From Phycisphaerae bacterium (GTDB taxonomy: Bacteria; Planctomycetota; Phycisphaerae; UBA1845; Fen-1342): DNA of 64,000 bases. The stretch is from positions 1 through 64,000 of the forward strand of contig JAJVHV010000005.1 of assembly GCA_022072445.1 (NCBI GenBank), read 5' to 3'. The translations under genes and the position numbers were made by a program. Each line of letters starts with the position of its first letter. Position 1 is the first letter of the stretch. The notes beneath the pieces are model-generated. The model saw only the letters and a list, made by a program, of their open reading frames with translations, had not been told where the DNA came from and searched no databases. Below, piece by piece: positions 53,044-61,316 of the stretch.

Positions 53044-53087
53044 GGTTTCTGGTTCAACTCGGCCAACGTGGCCGAAGGAGGTTTTCG

Positions 53088-54188
53088 ATGCAAACACTGA
53101 CGCAAGCGAGCGACGAACTCTTCCGGCGCGGGCCGGACGAGAGCTTCGTGACGTTCGACGATCTCTGGCGACACTGCCAGGGGACGAAAGCAAAGTCGAT
53201 CGACCGCTGGCACCCGCCGGCGGAAGTTCGACTCGACCCTGAGCACGGCCGGCTCGCCCTGCAACTGGGCGACGCCGGACGGTTCTGGCTCAACGACTGG
53301 AGCTTCTCACAGCTCTGCTCGACGGCCGGGATCAGCAAGGACACGGTCAACAAGCTGAGCGCGGCGACAGCCAGCAAGGTCTTCGCCGAGACGCTGCCGG
53401 GCGGAAACAAGCCGTTGCAGTTTCTAACAACCAACGGCGACAGCGCGGACCTGGTCCGCTCCGTGCACGGCGCCGCGTACACGCGGCTCTTCGACGCGGA
53501 CCTGCTGTCGATGGTGCGGGAGTTCGCCACGGACTTCCAGCCGCCGCAGCAGGGCAACAGAGGGCAGGCCGACCCGGCAGTGTCGGACGACGACATCCCG
53601 TTCGACCCGGACCCGGTCGAGCCGCACGGCACGGGTCTATATCGCGGCGAGCAGGACATGTTCGTGTTCCTGATCGACCCGCTCGGCTGGGCGGAGATCG
53701 AGGGTGAGACGTTCGCTCCGGGCTTCTTCCTGTGGAACTCGGAGGTCGGCAAGCGCTCGGTTGGGATTCAGACGTTCTGGTTCCAGGCGGTCTGCCAGAA
53801 CCACATCGTCTGGGACGCGGTGGAGGTCGTGGAGTTCAGCCGCAAACACACGGCCAACGTCCACGAGGCCTTCGGCGAGATCCGCCGCATTGTGGAGCGC
53901 CTCGTTGCCAAGCGCGACGAGCGCCGCGACGGCTTTGCCAAGATCGTCCGCAAGGCGATGGGCACGAGCCTGGGTGATAAGGCAGACGAGGTGCTCAAAG
54001 TCCTATCGCAACGGGGCATCACCCGCGCCGTGGCGAAGGAGGCGCTTGAATCGGCCAAGGCGGCCGGGCGGTTCACGGTGTTCTCGCTGGTCGATGCGCT
54101 GACGCGCATCTCCGGCCGCATGAAGTTCGCTGGCGACCGTACCGACGCCGACGCCAAGGCCTCGGCGCTGCTCGCCCTGGCGGCCTGA
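53088..54188 (+). CDS. DUF932 protein (phage/plasmid-like TIGR03299 type)
   Basis: A 366-residue protein: MQTLTQASDELFRRGPDESF start set by AAGGAGG with 6 bp spacing. DUF932 phrases: DMFVFLIDPLGWAEIEGETF, APGFFLWNSEVGKRSVGIQT, FWFQAVCQNHIVWDAVEVVE, FSRKHTANVHEAFGEIRRIV, and the end SGRMKFAGDRTDADAKASAL. The family is common on phages and plasmids; function unknown. It is flanked by matched inverted repeats (53028, 54238), and its last 345 bp are repeated at 54652-55005. A second, inverted, related gene is at 61317-62342. Confidence 0.9.
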   Translation: MQTLTQASDELFRRGPDESFVTFDDLWRHCQGTKAKSIDRWHPPAEVRLDPEHGRLALQLGDAGRFWLNDWSFSQLCSTAGISKDTVNKLSAATASKVFAETLPGGNKPLQFLTTNGDSADLVRSVHGAAYTRLFDADLLSMVREFATDFQPPQQGNRGQADPAVSDDDIPFDPDPVEPHGTGLYRGEQDMFVFLIDPLGWAEIEGETFAPGFFLWNSEVGKRSVGIQTFWFQAVCQNHIVWDAVEVVEFSRKHTANVHEAFGEIRRIVERLVAKRDERRDGFAKIVRKAMGTSLGDKADEVLKVLSQRGITRAVAKEALESAKAAGRFTVFSLVDALTRISGRMKFAGDRTDADAKASALLALAA

Positions 54189-54237
54189 TCGAAGCGGTTC
54201 GACGGCGACGGTCGCCGTTGAGGGTTCTGAGGCTCCT

Positions 54238-54254
54238 GCACCACCGGACCTCTC
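54238..54254. repeat. DUF932 cassette inverted repeat, right end of cassette 1
   Basis: GCACCACCGGACCTCTC, whose complement GAGAGGTCCGGTGGTGC matches the left end at 53028 with one extra base. It follows the stop after an imperfect hairpin, GGCGACGGTCGCCG. Confidence 0.7.
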
Positions 54255-54312
54255 CCTTGAACACTTGAACATGGTGATTACATGAGGATTGCGCTCGACC
54301 GATTTCCGTGTT

Positions 54313-54332
54313 AAGTACGTTGCCAGGTACTT
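54313..54332. promoter_or_regulatory. Inverted repeat at the start of the inserted gene
   Basis: AAGTAC (54313-54318) and GTACTT (54327-54332) form a perfect inverted repeat ending at the base before the ATG at 54333. It could mask translation or be an operator. No Shine-Dalgarno site is seen. Confidence 0.4.
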
Positions 54333-54599
54333 ATGGCACGCGCGCGTTTAGACCCACAAACCAGAGAAATGCTGAAGGTCATATACAAGTGCGCCGCTCG
54401 CGCATCGCGGCCACAGATAAAAGCCATCTTCGCGAATGCCGGGATTGCCCACCGTGAGACTCACAAGTCACGATTGGTTGGTCCCCGACGGAGATTCGCG
54501 GACCAGTTCGATGCGTCCCTGGACCTGACGCAGGAACCGGACCTTGACAAGCTGTGCCAGGCAACCCGATCGTTTTTCCTTCGCTACGGACTGAAATAG
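54333..54599 (+). CDS. Hypothetical protein between DUF932 copies
   Basis: An 88-residue protein, MARARLDPQTREMLKVIYKC, with helical, basic middle (ASRPQIKAIFANAGIAHRET) and end LDKLCQATRSFFLRYGLK. It lies in the 400 bp inserted between the full DUF932 gene and the duplicated 3' part. No ribosome-binding site is seen; the inverted repeat touches the ATG. Composition is plausible but the family is unknown; it could also be a remnant. Confidence 0.45.
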   Translation: MARARLDPQTREMLKVIYKCAARASRPQIKAIFANAGIAHRETHKSRLVGPRRRFADQFDASLDLTQEPDLDKLCQATRSFFLRYGLK

Positions 54600-54651
54600 C
54601 ATCTCAGTCGCAATCACATTCGACTAATCGTCGTGCTGTTGTCGCTTCACT

Positions 54652-55005
54652 TTCAGCCGCAAGCACACGGCCAACGTCCACGAGGCCTTCGGCGAGATCC
54701 GCCGCATTGTGGAGCGCCTCGTCGCCAAGCGCGACGAGCGCCGCGACGGCTTCGCCAAAGTCATCCGCAAGGCGATGGGCACGAGCCTGGGCGACAAGGT
54801 CGACGAGGTGCTGAAGGTCCTTTCGCAGCGTGGGATCACTCGCGCGGTTTCGAAGGAGGCCCTCGAATCGGCCCAGCGCTCCGGGCGGTTCACGGTGTTC
54901 TCGCTGGTCGATGCGCTCACACGCATCTCCGGCCGCATGAAGTTCGCAGGCGAACGCACCGACGCCGACGCCAAGGCCTCGGCGTTGCTGGCCCTCGCGG
55001 TATGA
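54652..55005 (+). pseudogene. Duplicated 3' part of the DUF932 gene
   Basis: Begins TTCAGCCGCAAGCACACGGC, near-identical to bases from 53838 of the full gene, and stays in frame (HTANVHEAFGEIRRIVERLV through DADAKASALLALAV). It lacks the first two thirds. Synonymous differences are scattered (for example RMKFAGERTDAD against RMKFAGDRTDAD), so the copy is not very recent. It includes the same stop-side sequence and the inverted repeat (55055-55071). Confidence 0.88.
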
Positions 55006-55054
55006 TGGAAGTGGTTTGACGGCGACGGTCGCCGTTAAGGGTTCTGAGGCTCCT

Positions 55055-55071
55055 GCACCACCGGGCCTCTC
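55055..55071. repeat. DUF932 cassette inverted repeat after the partial copy
   Basis: GCACCACCGGGCCTCTC; complement GAGAGGCCCGGTGGTGC. It ends the duplicated segment just as 54238-54254 ends the full cassette. Confidence 0.7.
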
Positions 55072-55210
55072 ATAAGTGCGCTCCCATCGGGCAAAGCGGG
55101 AGTTGGGCTTGACCCGACGGACCGCGAGACAGACACTCTGGATAGTGGATGAATCCGGTACTCACTGGCACGACCGGCCAGTTTTTTAGGCCGCACAGGA
55201 GCTTGTCGGC

Positions 55211-58200
55211 ATGAAAGAGCTCGCCATCCATCACTTGCGCGATGCTAACAAACCGACAGATTGCGTGAGGGTCGCGTACCGAGCAGAACCGACAGCACAG
55301 CCTCAAGAGTGCGTCGCGGAATTCAAATTCGATGTGCCCGATGAAAGCCGTCGGCTCGTCCAGTGGTATCTCGAAGAGTATTTGCTTTACCCCTGGGGGG
55401 AGTTTCGCACCCGTGCTCGACATGTTGAGGAGTTGATGGAACAGATTGGCAACGATCTGTTTGCCGCGGTCTTCAGCAGCCGACACGCTGTCGCGCTCTA
55501 CAGCCACGTGGCTGGCGATTTGCCCAAGACACGATTCGTCATTCACGCAGCTGATCCACGGGGCATCGCATTGCCCTGGGAACTTATGTGTGACGCGACC
55601 AAGGGGAAATACGGCGTCCTGTCTCGCTTGGCCCGCGCTTTCGTTCGCAGCCAACCTGACCTGATGATTGACCCGGCGCCTGAGCCACGACCAGAAAGCA
55701 CCTTTAACATCCTTGTTATCATCGCACGCCCTGGCGGCAAAAGAGACGTTCCTTTTCAGTCGGTGGCGCGGCCGCTGCTCCAGCTGCTTCGTCCTTATCG
55801 CGATCGTGTTCGATTGGACGTCCTGCGACCACCCACAATTGAGAAGCTGACCTCCATTCTGTCAGGTCGGCCGGACTTTTACCACGTCATCCACTTCGAC
55901 GGTCATGGCACTTTCCCGGGATCCAGCCAGCCGGCTCGGTTCTTCTCCGAGCCTGGTACCCAGGGATACCTTGCTTTCGAGGCCGAGGACGGTGGAGCCA
56001 ACCACGTTTCGGGTGAGGCTCTCGGGCGGATACTTGCCGGCAAGCGAGTACCCGTGGTGCTCCTTAATGCGTGCCAGTCTGGCATGTCGCATCCAGAAAG
56101 CGTCTATCCCTCGGTCGCTAACCAGCTTCTCAGGGCAGGCACGCGCGGCGTCGTCGCGATGGCCTATTCAGTCTATGTACAAACGGCGTCGCGATTCATG
56201 GCGCGTCTATATGAAGCGCTGATGAACGGCGAGGAGCTAGGCCGGGCCGTTTCACTCGCACGCGAAGACCTGTTGGCGCACCCGCGTCGTTTGTCTCCGA
56301 TCGGAGAGATTGACTTGTCCGACTGGGTCGTGCCGGTGCTGTTCGAGGCTGCGCCGACGCGAGTCGCAATGCGACAGACTGACACAGTGCGGCTCAATCC
56401 GGAGCTGCTGGAGGACCGGCACGCAACGTCGCGTGCCGAGATTGACTTTCCGCCGCCGCCGGCATTCGACTTTGTTGGGCGGGATGACGATCTGCTCGAC
56501 CTGGAGCGTGCGTTTCGCTCCGAGACTGTCGTCCTCCTGGATGGCATGGCCGGGATTGGCAAGACGGAAACCGCTGTCGGATTCGCCCGATGGTGGAGGG
56601 AGACGGGAGCGCTCGACGACACCTTGTCGCGGATGCTCTTTTTCCGCTTTGAGCACCACCTGACCGCGGCGGAGATCTGTGACCGTATTGGTCATGAGTA
56701 TAACGGCCTCGTTCGTCAGCAACTGGAGACTGATTGGCATCTTCTGAGAGAGGAGCAGCGCTTCCAAATCGCTGTCACTATCCTCAAGCAAGTGCCCTCG
56801 GTGCTTATTTGGGACAACTTCGAGGCTGTCGCCGCTTCGGAGATGGGCGGCGATGCCGTTTGGGCTCCCGACGAAGCGACGATGCTCAGGAAGTTCCTCT
56901 GGGAAATCAGGGGTGGCCGAAGCAAGGTGTTGCTGACCAGCAGGCGTGACGAGCCGTGGCTCGGATCAGTGTATCGACGGGTATCGCTCGGGGGCCTAAA
57001 TATCGCCGCCGCTCAGGAGCTAGCAGTGCGTGTGCTTATTCGCGCTGGGATGGAGCCCCAAGAGCTACAGTCTCTTCCAGACTACAATCCCCTCCTGGCG
57101 TATCTTGGCGGCAATCCGCTCGCTATTCAGGTTATTCTCCCCGAACTAAAGCATCAATCCCCATCTGTGCTTTTGAAGGCGCTGCGCGAAGGAACCGCCA
57201 GCCTAACCAACGATGTCTCGGAGCAAGAAAGAGGCACTTCGCTCACAGCCTCACTTAACTACCGCGTTGCGGCGCTCGACACCACGCTTCGCAAGCGGCT
57301 CGGCGCGATCGGCCTATTCCAAAGCTTCGTCGACGTGTTGGTATTGGAGGCAATGGGCTCGCTCGACAGTGCGCCTGAGATTATTCGCGGTGTACCTCGC
57401 GACGACTGGGCACATACGCTAGACAGGGCGGCACAGGTTGGGCTTCTACGACAACTCGCCGAGGGATTGTTCAGCGTGCATCCTGCGCTACCGTGGTTCT
57501 TGCACAAGTTAATGGTTTCGGCATTCGCAACCGACCTCGTCCGCCTTCGGAGCACTTTTGTTGCAGCCTACGCGGACCGCGCATATGCGCTGCAGGAGTC
57601 GGTGAAATCGGCTCGGTCAATCGCAATCACGATTCTGGAGCTTGAAGAACAGAACCTACGTCACGCTCTGTCGATCGCAATGGAGCAGGGATTCGCGAAC
57701 CACGCAGCAAAGATACTCCTCGGCCTCGTTTGTTTGTTCACTACGCGTGGTCGTTGGACAGAGTGGCAGGCGCTGGTCATTCGGGTCGAAAAGGCAATGG
57801 CATCGACCGATTGGGACGCGCCGGCAGACGCCGAGCGTCTACGGTATCAGCTTCTGTGTTTTCAGCAGGAAATCGCCCATCATTACCGAGACTTTGAGAC
57901 CGAAGTACCACTTCTGCGCCAGTTGACGGAGCAAGCGGAGCGCGAGGGCGACGTGCGCAACCACGCTGTCTTGATGGAGCAAACAGGCAATGTAGCCTTT
58001 GCTCGTGAGGAAATGAGCGAAGCCGAAAGATACTACAGTCAAGCCCTGGCCCTTGCGGACAAAGCAAATGACGAGCACGAGCAGGGCGTGCTTCTGCACA
58101 AACTCGGAATGGTCGCGCAGGAACGAGAGGATCGAGATGCGGCGACGGTGTGGTATCACAGGAGTCTTAAGATCCGGGAGCGGATTGGAGACGAGTTTGG

Positions 58201-59116
58201 CGTCGCATCGTCACTGCACCAACTCGCTGTGCTGGCCCAGCGAAGCTGGCAGTTCGACGAGGCGGAGCGTGTGTACCTACTCTGCCTCGCAACCTGGGAT
58301 CGGATTGGAGATGAACGCGAGAAGTCGAACGTGTATCACAATCTCGGTGCGATGGCGCAGGACCGTCGGCGGTTTGACCAAGCAGAGCGTTGGTTTCGAC
58401 AATGCCTCCAAGGTCGCGAGCGCATGTGCGATGAGCACGGACAAGCGAGCGTGCTTCGCCGACTGGGCGTGATTGCACAGGAACAAGACCGCCTGGACGA
58501 GGCGGCTCGATGGGTCGAGCGGAGTCTGACAATCGCGACGAACATTGGGGATGAAGATGGTCGAGGCGCGTCGCTTCTGGATTTAGGAAACATTGCGAGC
58601 CGCCGAGGCGAGTTGGACGCTGCGATTCAGTTGTACCGTGAGAGTCTTGTCATCGCCGGGCGACTCGGGAAGCAGCGTGGACGAGCCGCAAGTCTACAAC
58701 AGCTCGGAATCGCGCTGTTCCGCTGCGGCAGGGACCGGCTCGCCTACCGCCTGCTACGGAAGTGCCTTGACGTGAGGATGCGCATGGGCGACGAACATGG
58801 CATGGCGCAGGTGTTCTATCACATGGGCAACGTACTGGCCGCCAATGGCCAGCTTGAGGATGGACGGTCTGCATTCAGCAAGGCGCTGGACCTAACGCAG
58901 CGGATTGGCGATGAGTATGGTGCCGCGAAGATACTGCACCATCTGGGGGCCGTGCTCGAGGAACAGGACGAGCTGGGGAACGCGGAGCAGGTGTGTGAGC
59001 GCGCCGAGGAAATTCTGGCCCGGATGGCAGATCCCCACGCTCTGGCTGAGATTCGTGAAACTCTTCAGCGAATCCGAAAACGGCAAGAAGGGGTCGAGGA
59101 TCGTCATGTGCAATGA
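55211..59116 (+). CDS. CHAT protease / NB-ARC-type ATPase / TPR protein (STAND)
   Basis: A 1,301-residue protein. Residues about 120-385: CHAT domain (caspase-like), with catalytic His in YHVIHFDGHGTF (about 225) and Cys in LLNACQSGMSHP (about 286). Residues about 420-760: NB-ARC/NACHT-type ATPase, P-loop LLDGMAGIGKTETAVGFARW (about 442), Walker B-like VLIWDNFEAV (about 533) and sensor VLLTSRRDEP (about 576). Residues about 880-1290: about ten TPR units, many with the Fis-like phrase RIGDE. All catalytic residues are present. Such STAND proteins bind a phage trigger through the TPRs, oligomerise, and then the protease acts. Start: AGGAG 9 bp upstream. No protease target gene is adjacent. Confidence 0.92.
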   Translation: MKELAIHHLRDANKPTDCVRVAYRAEPTAQPQECVAEFKFDVPDESRRLVQWYLEEYLLYPWGEFRTRARHVEELMEQIGNDLFAAVFSSRHAVALYSHVAGDLPKTRFVIHAADPRGIALPWELMCDATKGKYGVLSRLARAFVRSQPDLMIDPAPEPRPESTFNILVIIARPGGKRDVPFQSVARPLLQLLRPYRDRVRLDVLRPPTIEKLTSILSGRPDFYHVIHFDGHGTFPGSSQPARFFSEPGTQGYLAFEAEDGGANHVSGEALGRILAGKRVPVVLLNACQSGMSHPESVYPSVANQLLRAGTRGVVAMAYSVYVQTASRFMARLYEALMNGEELGRAVSLAREDLLAHPRRLSPIGEIDLSDWVVPVLFEAAPTRVAMRQTDTVRLNPELLEDRHATSRAEIDFPPPPAFDFVGRDDDLLDLERAFRSETVVLLDGMAGIGKTETAVGFARWWRETGALDDTLSRMLFFRFEHHLTAAEICDRIGHEYNGLVRQQLETDWHLLREEQRFQIAVTILKQVPSVLIWDNFEAVAASEMGGDAVWAPDEATMLRKFLWEIRGGRSKVLLTSRRDEPWLGSVYRRVSLGGLNIAAAQELAVRVLIRAGMEPQELQSLPDYNPLLAYLGGNPLAIQVILPELKHQSPSVLLKALREGTASLTNDVSEQERGTSLTASLNYRVAALDTTLRKRLGAIGLFQSFVDVLVLEAMGSLDSAPEIIRGVPRDDWAHTLDRAAQVGLLRQLAEGLFSVHPALPWFLHKLMVSAFATDLVRLRSTFVAAYADRAYALQESVKSARSIAITILELEEQNLRHALSIAMEQGFANHAAKILLGLVCLFTTRGRWTEWQALVIRVEKAMASTDWDAPADAERLRYQLLCFQQEIAHHYRDFETEVPLLRQLTEQAEREGDVRNHAVLMEQTGNVAFAREEMSEAERYYSQALALADKANDEHEQGVLLHKLGMVAQEREDRDAATVWYHRSLKIRERIGDEFGVASSLHQLAVLAQRSWQFDEAERVYLLCLATWDRIGDEREKSNVYHNLGAMAQDRRRFDQAERWFRQCLQGRERMCDEHGQASVLRRLGVIAQEQDRLDEAARWVERSLTIATNIGDEDGRGASLLDLGNIASRRGELDAAIQLYRESLVIAGRLGKQRGRAASLQQLGIALFRCGRDRLAYRLLRKCLDVRMRMGDEHGMAQVFYHMGNVLAANGQLEDGRSAFSKALDLTQRIGDEYGAAKILHHLGAVLEEQDELGNAEQVCERAEEILARMADPHALAEIRETLQRIRKRQEGVEDRHVQ

Positions 59117-59158
59117 TGCCTTCTTGTGACGGGCTCCAGGGGAGCGCCTCGTCCCCGC

Positions 59159-59571
59159 TCAGATCGCAATCCGCTCCACGTCGTCCAGCGTGATTTCGTC
59201 GTGCCGGCGGTCGTACAGGCCTGTCGTGCGGGAGGATTCGTGGCCGGCCATGTACTGGGCCTTCTCCAGCGTCCCGCCGTTCCTCAGGTAGGTGGTGATC
59301 CCCGTGGCCCGGAAGGTGTGGCAGCAGGCTTCGGTGGGCAGGCTGGCCGGCTGGCCGAGCGGCACCGCCGTTTGACGAACGCCCACACAAGCTGTCGCGT
59401 CATCCGCTTTGCCATTAGGCGGTCGTGCCGGTGCTTCTCCACCGGGCGGAACAGCGGCCCCTTGCGGTCGTCGCGAATTGCGGCGTGCTCCAGGTACTCG
59501 TCCAGGTACGCCTCCAGGTTGTGGGGCACACCCATCTCGATCACCTTGCCGTTCTTCTCGTGCAACCGCTG
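59159..59571 (-). pseudogene. Tyrosine recombinase (integrase) remnant, frameshifted
   Basis: Two frames together read as the catalytic half of an XerC/D-type integrase. In the first frame: RLHEKNGKVIEMGVPHNLEA, YLDEYLEHAAIRDDRKGPLF, RQLVWAFVKRR. After a frameshift near 59376, the second frame reads CCHTFRATGITTYLRNGGTL, EKAQYMAGHESSRTTGLYDR, DEITLDDVERIAI with the HxxR, H and Tyr active-site residues. The N-terminal half is missing: the sequence joins a ClpX fragment at about 59567-59571. It marks a former integrative element in this region. Confidence 0.8.
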
Positions 59572-59925
59572 TCTGGACGCCCTCGCCGGCGACTTCGCGG
59601 CTATTGACCTCCTGGCGGCGGATCTTGTCGGTTTCATCGATGAAGACGATTCCGCGCTGGGCGGCTTCGAGTTCGCCGCGTGCCACGATGTAGAGCTTGC
59701 GCATCAGGCCGTCGAGATGTTCGCCAACATAGCCCGTTTCGACGAGCGAGGTTGCATCGCCGAATGCGACCGGGACGCCGAGACAGTCCACCAGCATCCG
59801 CACCTTGTACGTCTTGCCGGTCCCCGTTGGACCAAGTAGGAGCACGTGACGCCGGCCAAACGGCTGAACCCCCTCCTGCCTCCTTTTCCGTTTTCCTTCC
59901 GCCCGGTAAGATGCCCAAGCTTGCG
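59565..59925 (-). pseudogene. ClpX fragment
   Basis: Reads RHVLLLGPTGTGKTYKVRML, VAFGDATSLVETGYVGEHLD, RGIVFIDETDKIRRQEVNSR and EVAGEGVQ, which is the ClpX AAA+ core from Walker A (GPTGTGKT) through Walker B (FIDETDK). Everything after this point (sensor, arginine finger, C-domain) and the zinc-binding N-terminus are lost; the frame continues into the integrase remnant. It is a broken copy, unlikely to be functional; the housekeeping clpX must be elsewhere. Confidence 0.8.
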
Positions 59926-60076
59926 GAGGCGGCGTACCGCGCTCTCTGTGCGATACGGCGGCGCGCGTCAGGCTACGGGCCGAACACAATGCAGCGACCA
60001 TGGGCCCCCGTCGCGTTCTCAAACGGCTCTTGTCTCAGTGCCGCCGGGCTTCGAGGTACTGCATCGGGATTTCTCC

Positions 60077-60805
60077 ATGAATCGTGACGAGCGGGAGCGT
60101 AGCGGGCGCGGTCGAAACAGGGGAACACCCGCACGCACTCGCGCGCACTTCGAGCGCGAAGTCGTCTTGGGCGACCAGCAGCGCACGGTGGGGCGATCTT
60201 CGAAGCGGCTCATACTGGGACCAGCAGCCACGAGCCCGCCTCTGACGCCGGTGACGGCGCGAACCAACGAACGTCCACGCGAGTCGTGGCGCGAGATGGA
60301 GCAGCGTCAGGCGAGCCACATACGTAATATGTCGCATGTTTTTGCGAATTGGCATGATACGAAACTGAATGTCAGACGCGTTTCATTCATGGCGGTGGAT
60401 CGTACGTTTGCTGTGCTGCAGCGGCGCCCTCAGCTCGAAGGCATTTCAGTCTATGATGGGCCTCCGAGAGATCGAGGCATATATTGGGCGTCAGAGAACC
60501 GCATCGAGTTCAACCGTTCCGTGCTGCGTCGACGTTCTCCTAGAGAGGCCATCAAGTCGTATCTTCACGAAGTGCGGCACGCGTATCAGTTCGATGTCAT
60601 TCGTAATCCAGAGAATCATCCAGAAGTCTCGGCCGCGCGTGTGCTGCTCTGGAAGGCGGCAGCCCGTATGTACCCGAACGTCGGGAATAACCCAACCTAC
60701 ATGCAGGCGATTGCGTACACCCTTAACCCGCTGGAGATTGATGCGCGCGCGTTCGCGGCGCGTATGTTCATGCGAGTGTTTCCCGGAATTGCTCATGTCC
60801 TCTAG
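60077..60805 (+). CDS. HExxH metallopeptidase-like toxin candidate
   Basis: A 242-residue protein with a basic, disordered first 90 residues (MNRDERERSGRGRNRGTPAR) and a C-terminal domain containing HEVRH (about residues 164-168) in IKSYLHEVRHAYQFDVIRNP, a zinc-peptidase-type motif, followed by aromatic helices (AARVLLWKAAARMYPNVGNN) and DARAFAARMFMRVFPGIAHV. Short HExxH domains of this kind occur at the C-termini of polymorphic toxins. Here it overlaps the next gene by 11 bp (60795-60805), as in toxin-immunity or toxin-antitoxin pairs. The start at 60077 is tentative. Confidence 0.65.
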   Translation: MNRDERERSGRGRNRGTPARTRAHFEREVVLGDQQRTVGRSSKRLILGPAATSPPLTPVTARTNERPRESWREMEQRQASHIRNMSHVFANWHDTKLNVRRVSFMAVDRTFAVLQRRPQLEGISVYDGPPRDRGIYWASENRIEFNRSVLRRRSPREAIKSYLHEVRHAYQFDVIRNPENHPEVSAARVLLWKAAARMYPNVGNNPTYMQAIAYTLNPLEIDARAFAARMFMRVFPGIAHVL

Positions 60806-61181
60806 AACGTGGTTTGAGCCAATGGAAAATCTTGCGGCCGGTATCGCAGCCCGCGATGGATGCTCCATGAAAGAGGCGACTGCGGTGGCGCGGGAACTGC
60901 TTGATCTCGATCCGACACTCCAGTCTGCTTTTAAGACCTGGTGGGAGACGGGCGAAGTTCCTGGCGATTGCACCGCACATGGAGTAACGCCCCAAAAGCT
61001 AATCGACGGGGGCTGGTGCACAACTATTCCAGTGGCGTTCACTTGGATGAACGGACTGGTGAAACGACCGGATGAAGCGAAATGGCTAATGCGACAAGGG
61101 CGGGATTACATTCGACCCTCCCCAACCGAATGGGGAACCGAGGATAATGCGGAAGACGGCTCGGATCAAAACAATGGGTGA
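60795..61181 (+). CDS. Partner of the HExxH protein, immunity/antitoxin candidate
   Basis: A 128-residue protein: MSSRTWFEPMENLAAGIAAR, helical DGCSMKEATAVARELLDLDP, TWWETGEVPGDCTAHGVTPQ, AFTWMNGLVKRPDEAKWLMR, and an acidic end (GTEDNAEDGSDQNNG). The ATG overlaps the upstream gene's end, so translation is coupled. No known family. Small, acidic-tailed and coupled to a toxin-like gene: the typical arrangement of an immunity protein, but this is inference. Confidence 0.65.
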   Translation: MSSRTWFEPMENLAAGIAARDGCSMKEATAVARELLDLDPTLQSAFKTWWETGEVPGDCTAHGVTPQKLIDGGWCTTIPVAFTWMNGLVKRPDEAKWLMRQGRDYIRPSPTEWGTEDNAEDGSDQNNG

Positions 61182-61254
61182 TTGCGAAGCAGACGCTCCA
61201 ACTACCCGGGCCGCTGCTCAGTAAGTTGTGCGGTCAAGACTTGTAGGCGAGGTT

Positions 61255-61271
61255 GAGAGGCGCGGTGGTGC
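61255..61271. repeat. DUF932 cassette inverted repeat, 3' side of cassette 2
   Basis: GAGAGGCGCGGTGGTGC, 46 bp beyond the stop of the inverted DUF932 gene. It pairs with 62407-62422 on the other side. Confidence 0.65.
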
Positions 61272-61316
61272 GATGCCTCCAACCTTGAACCCGCGTGTGA
61301 TGACCGGGTGGAACCA

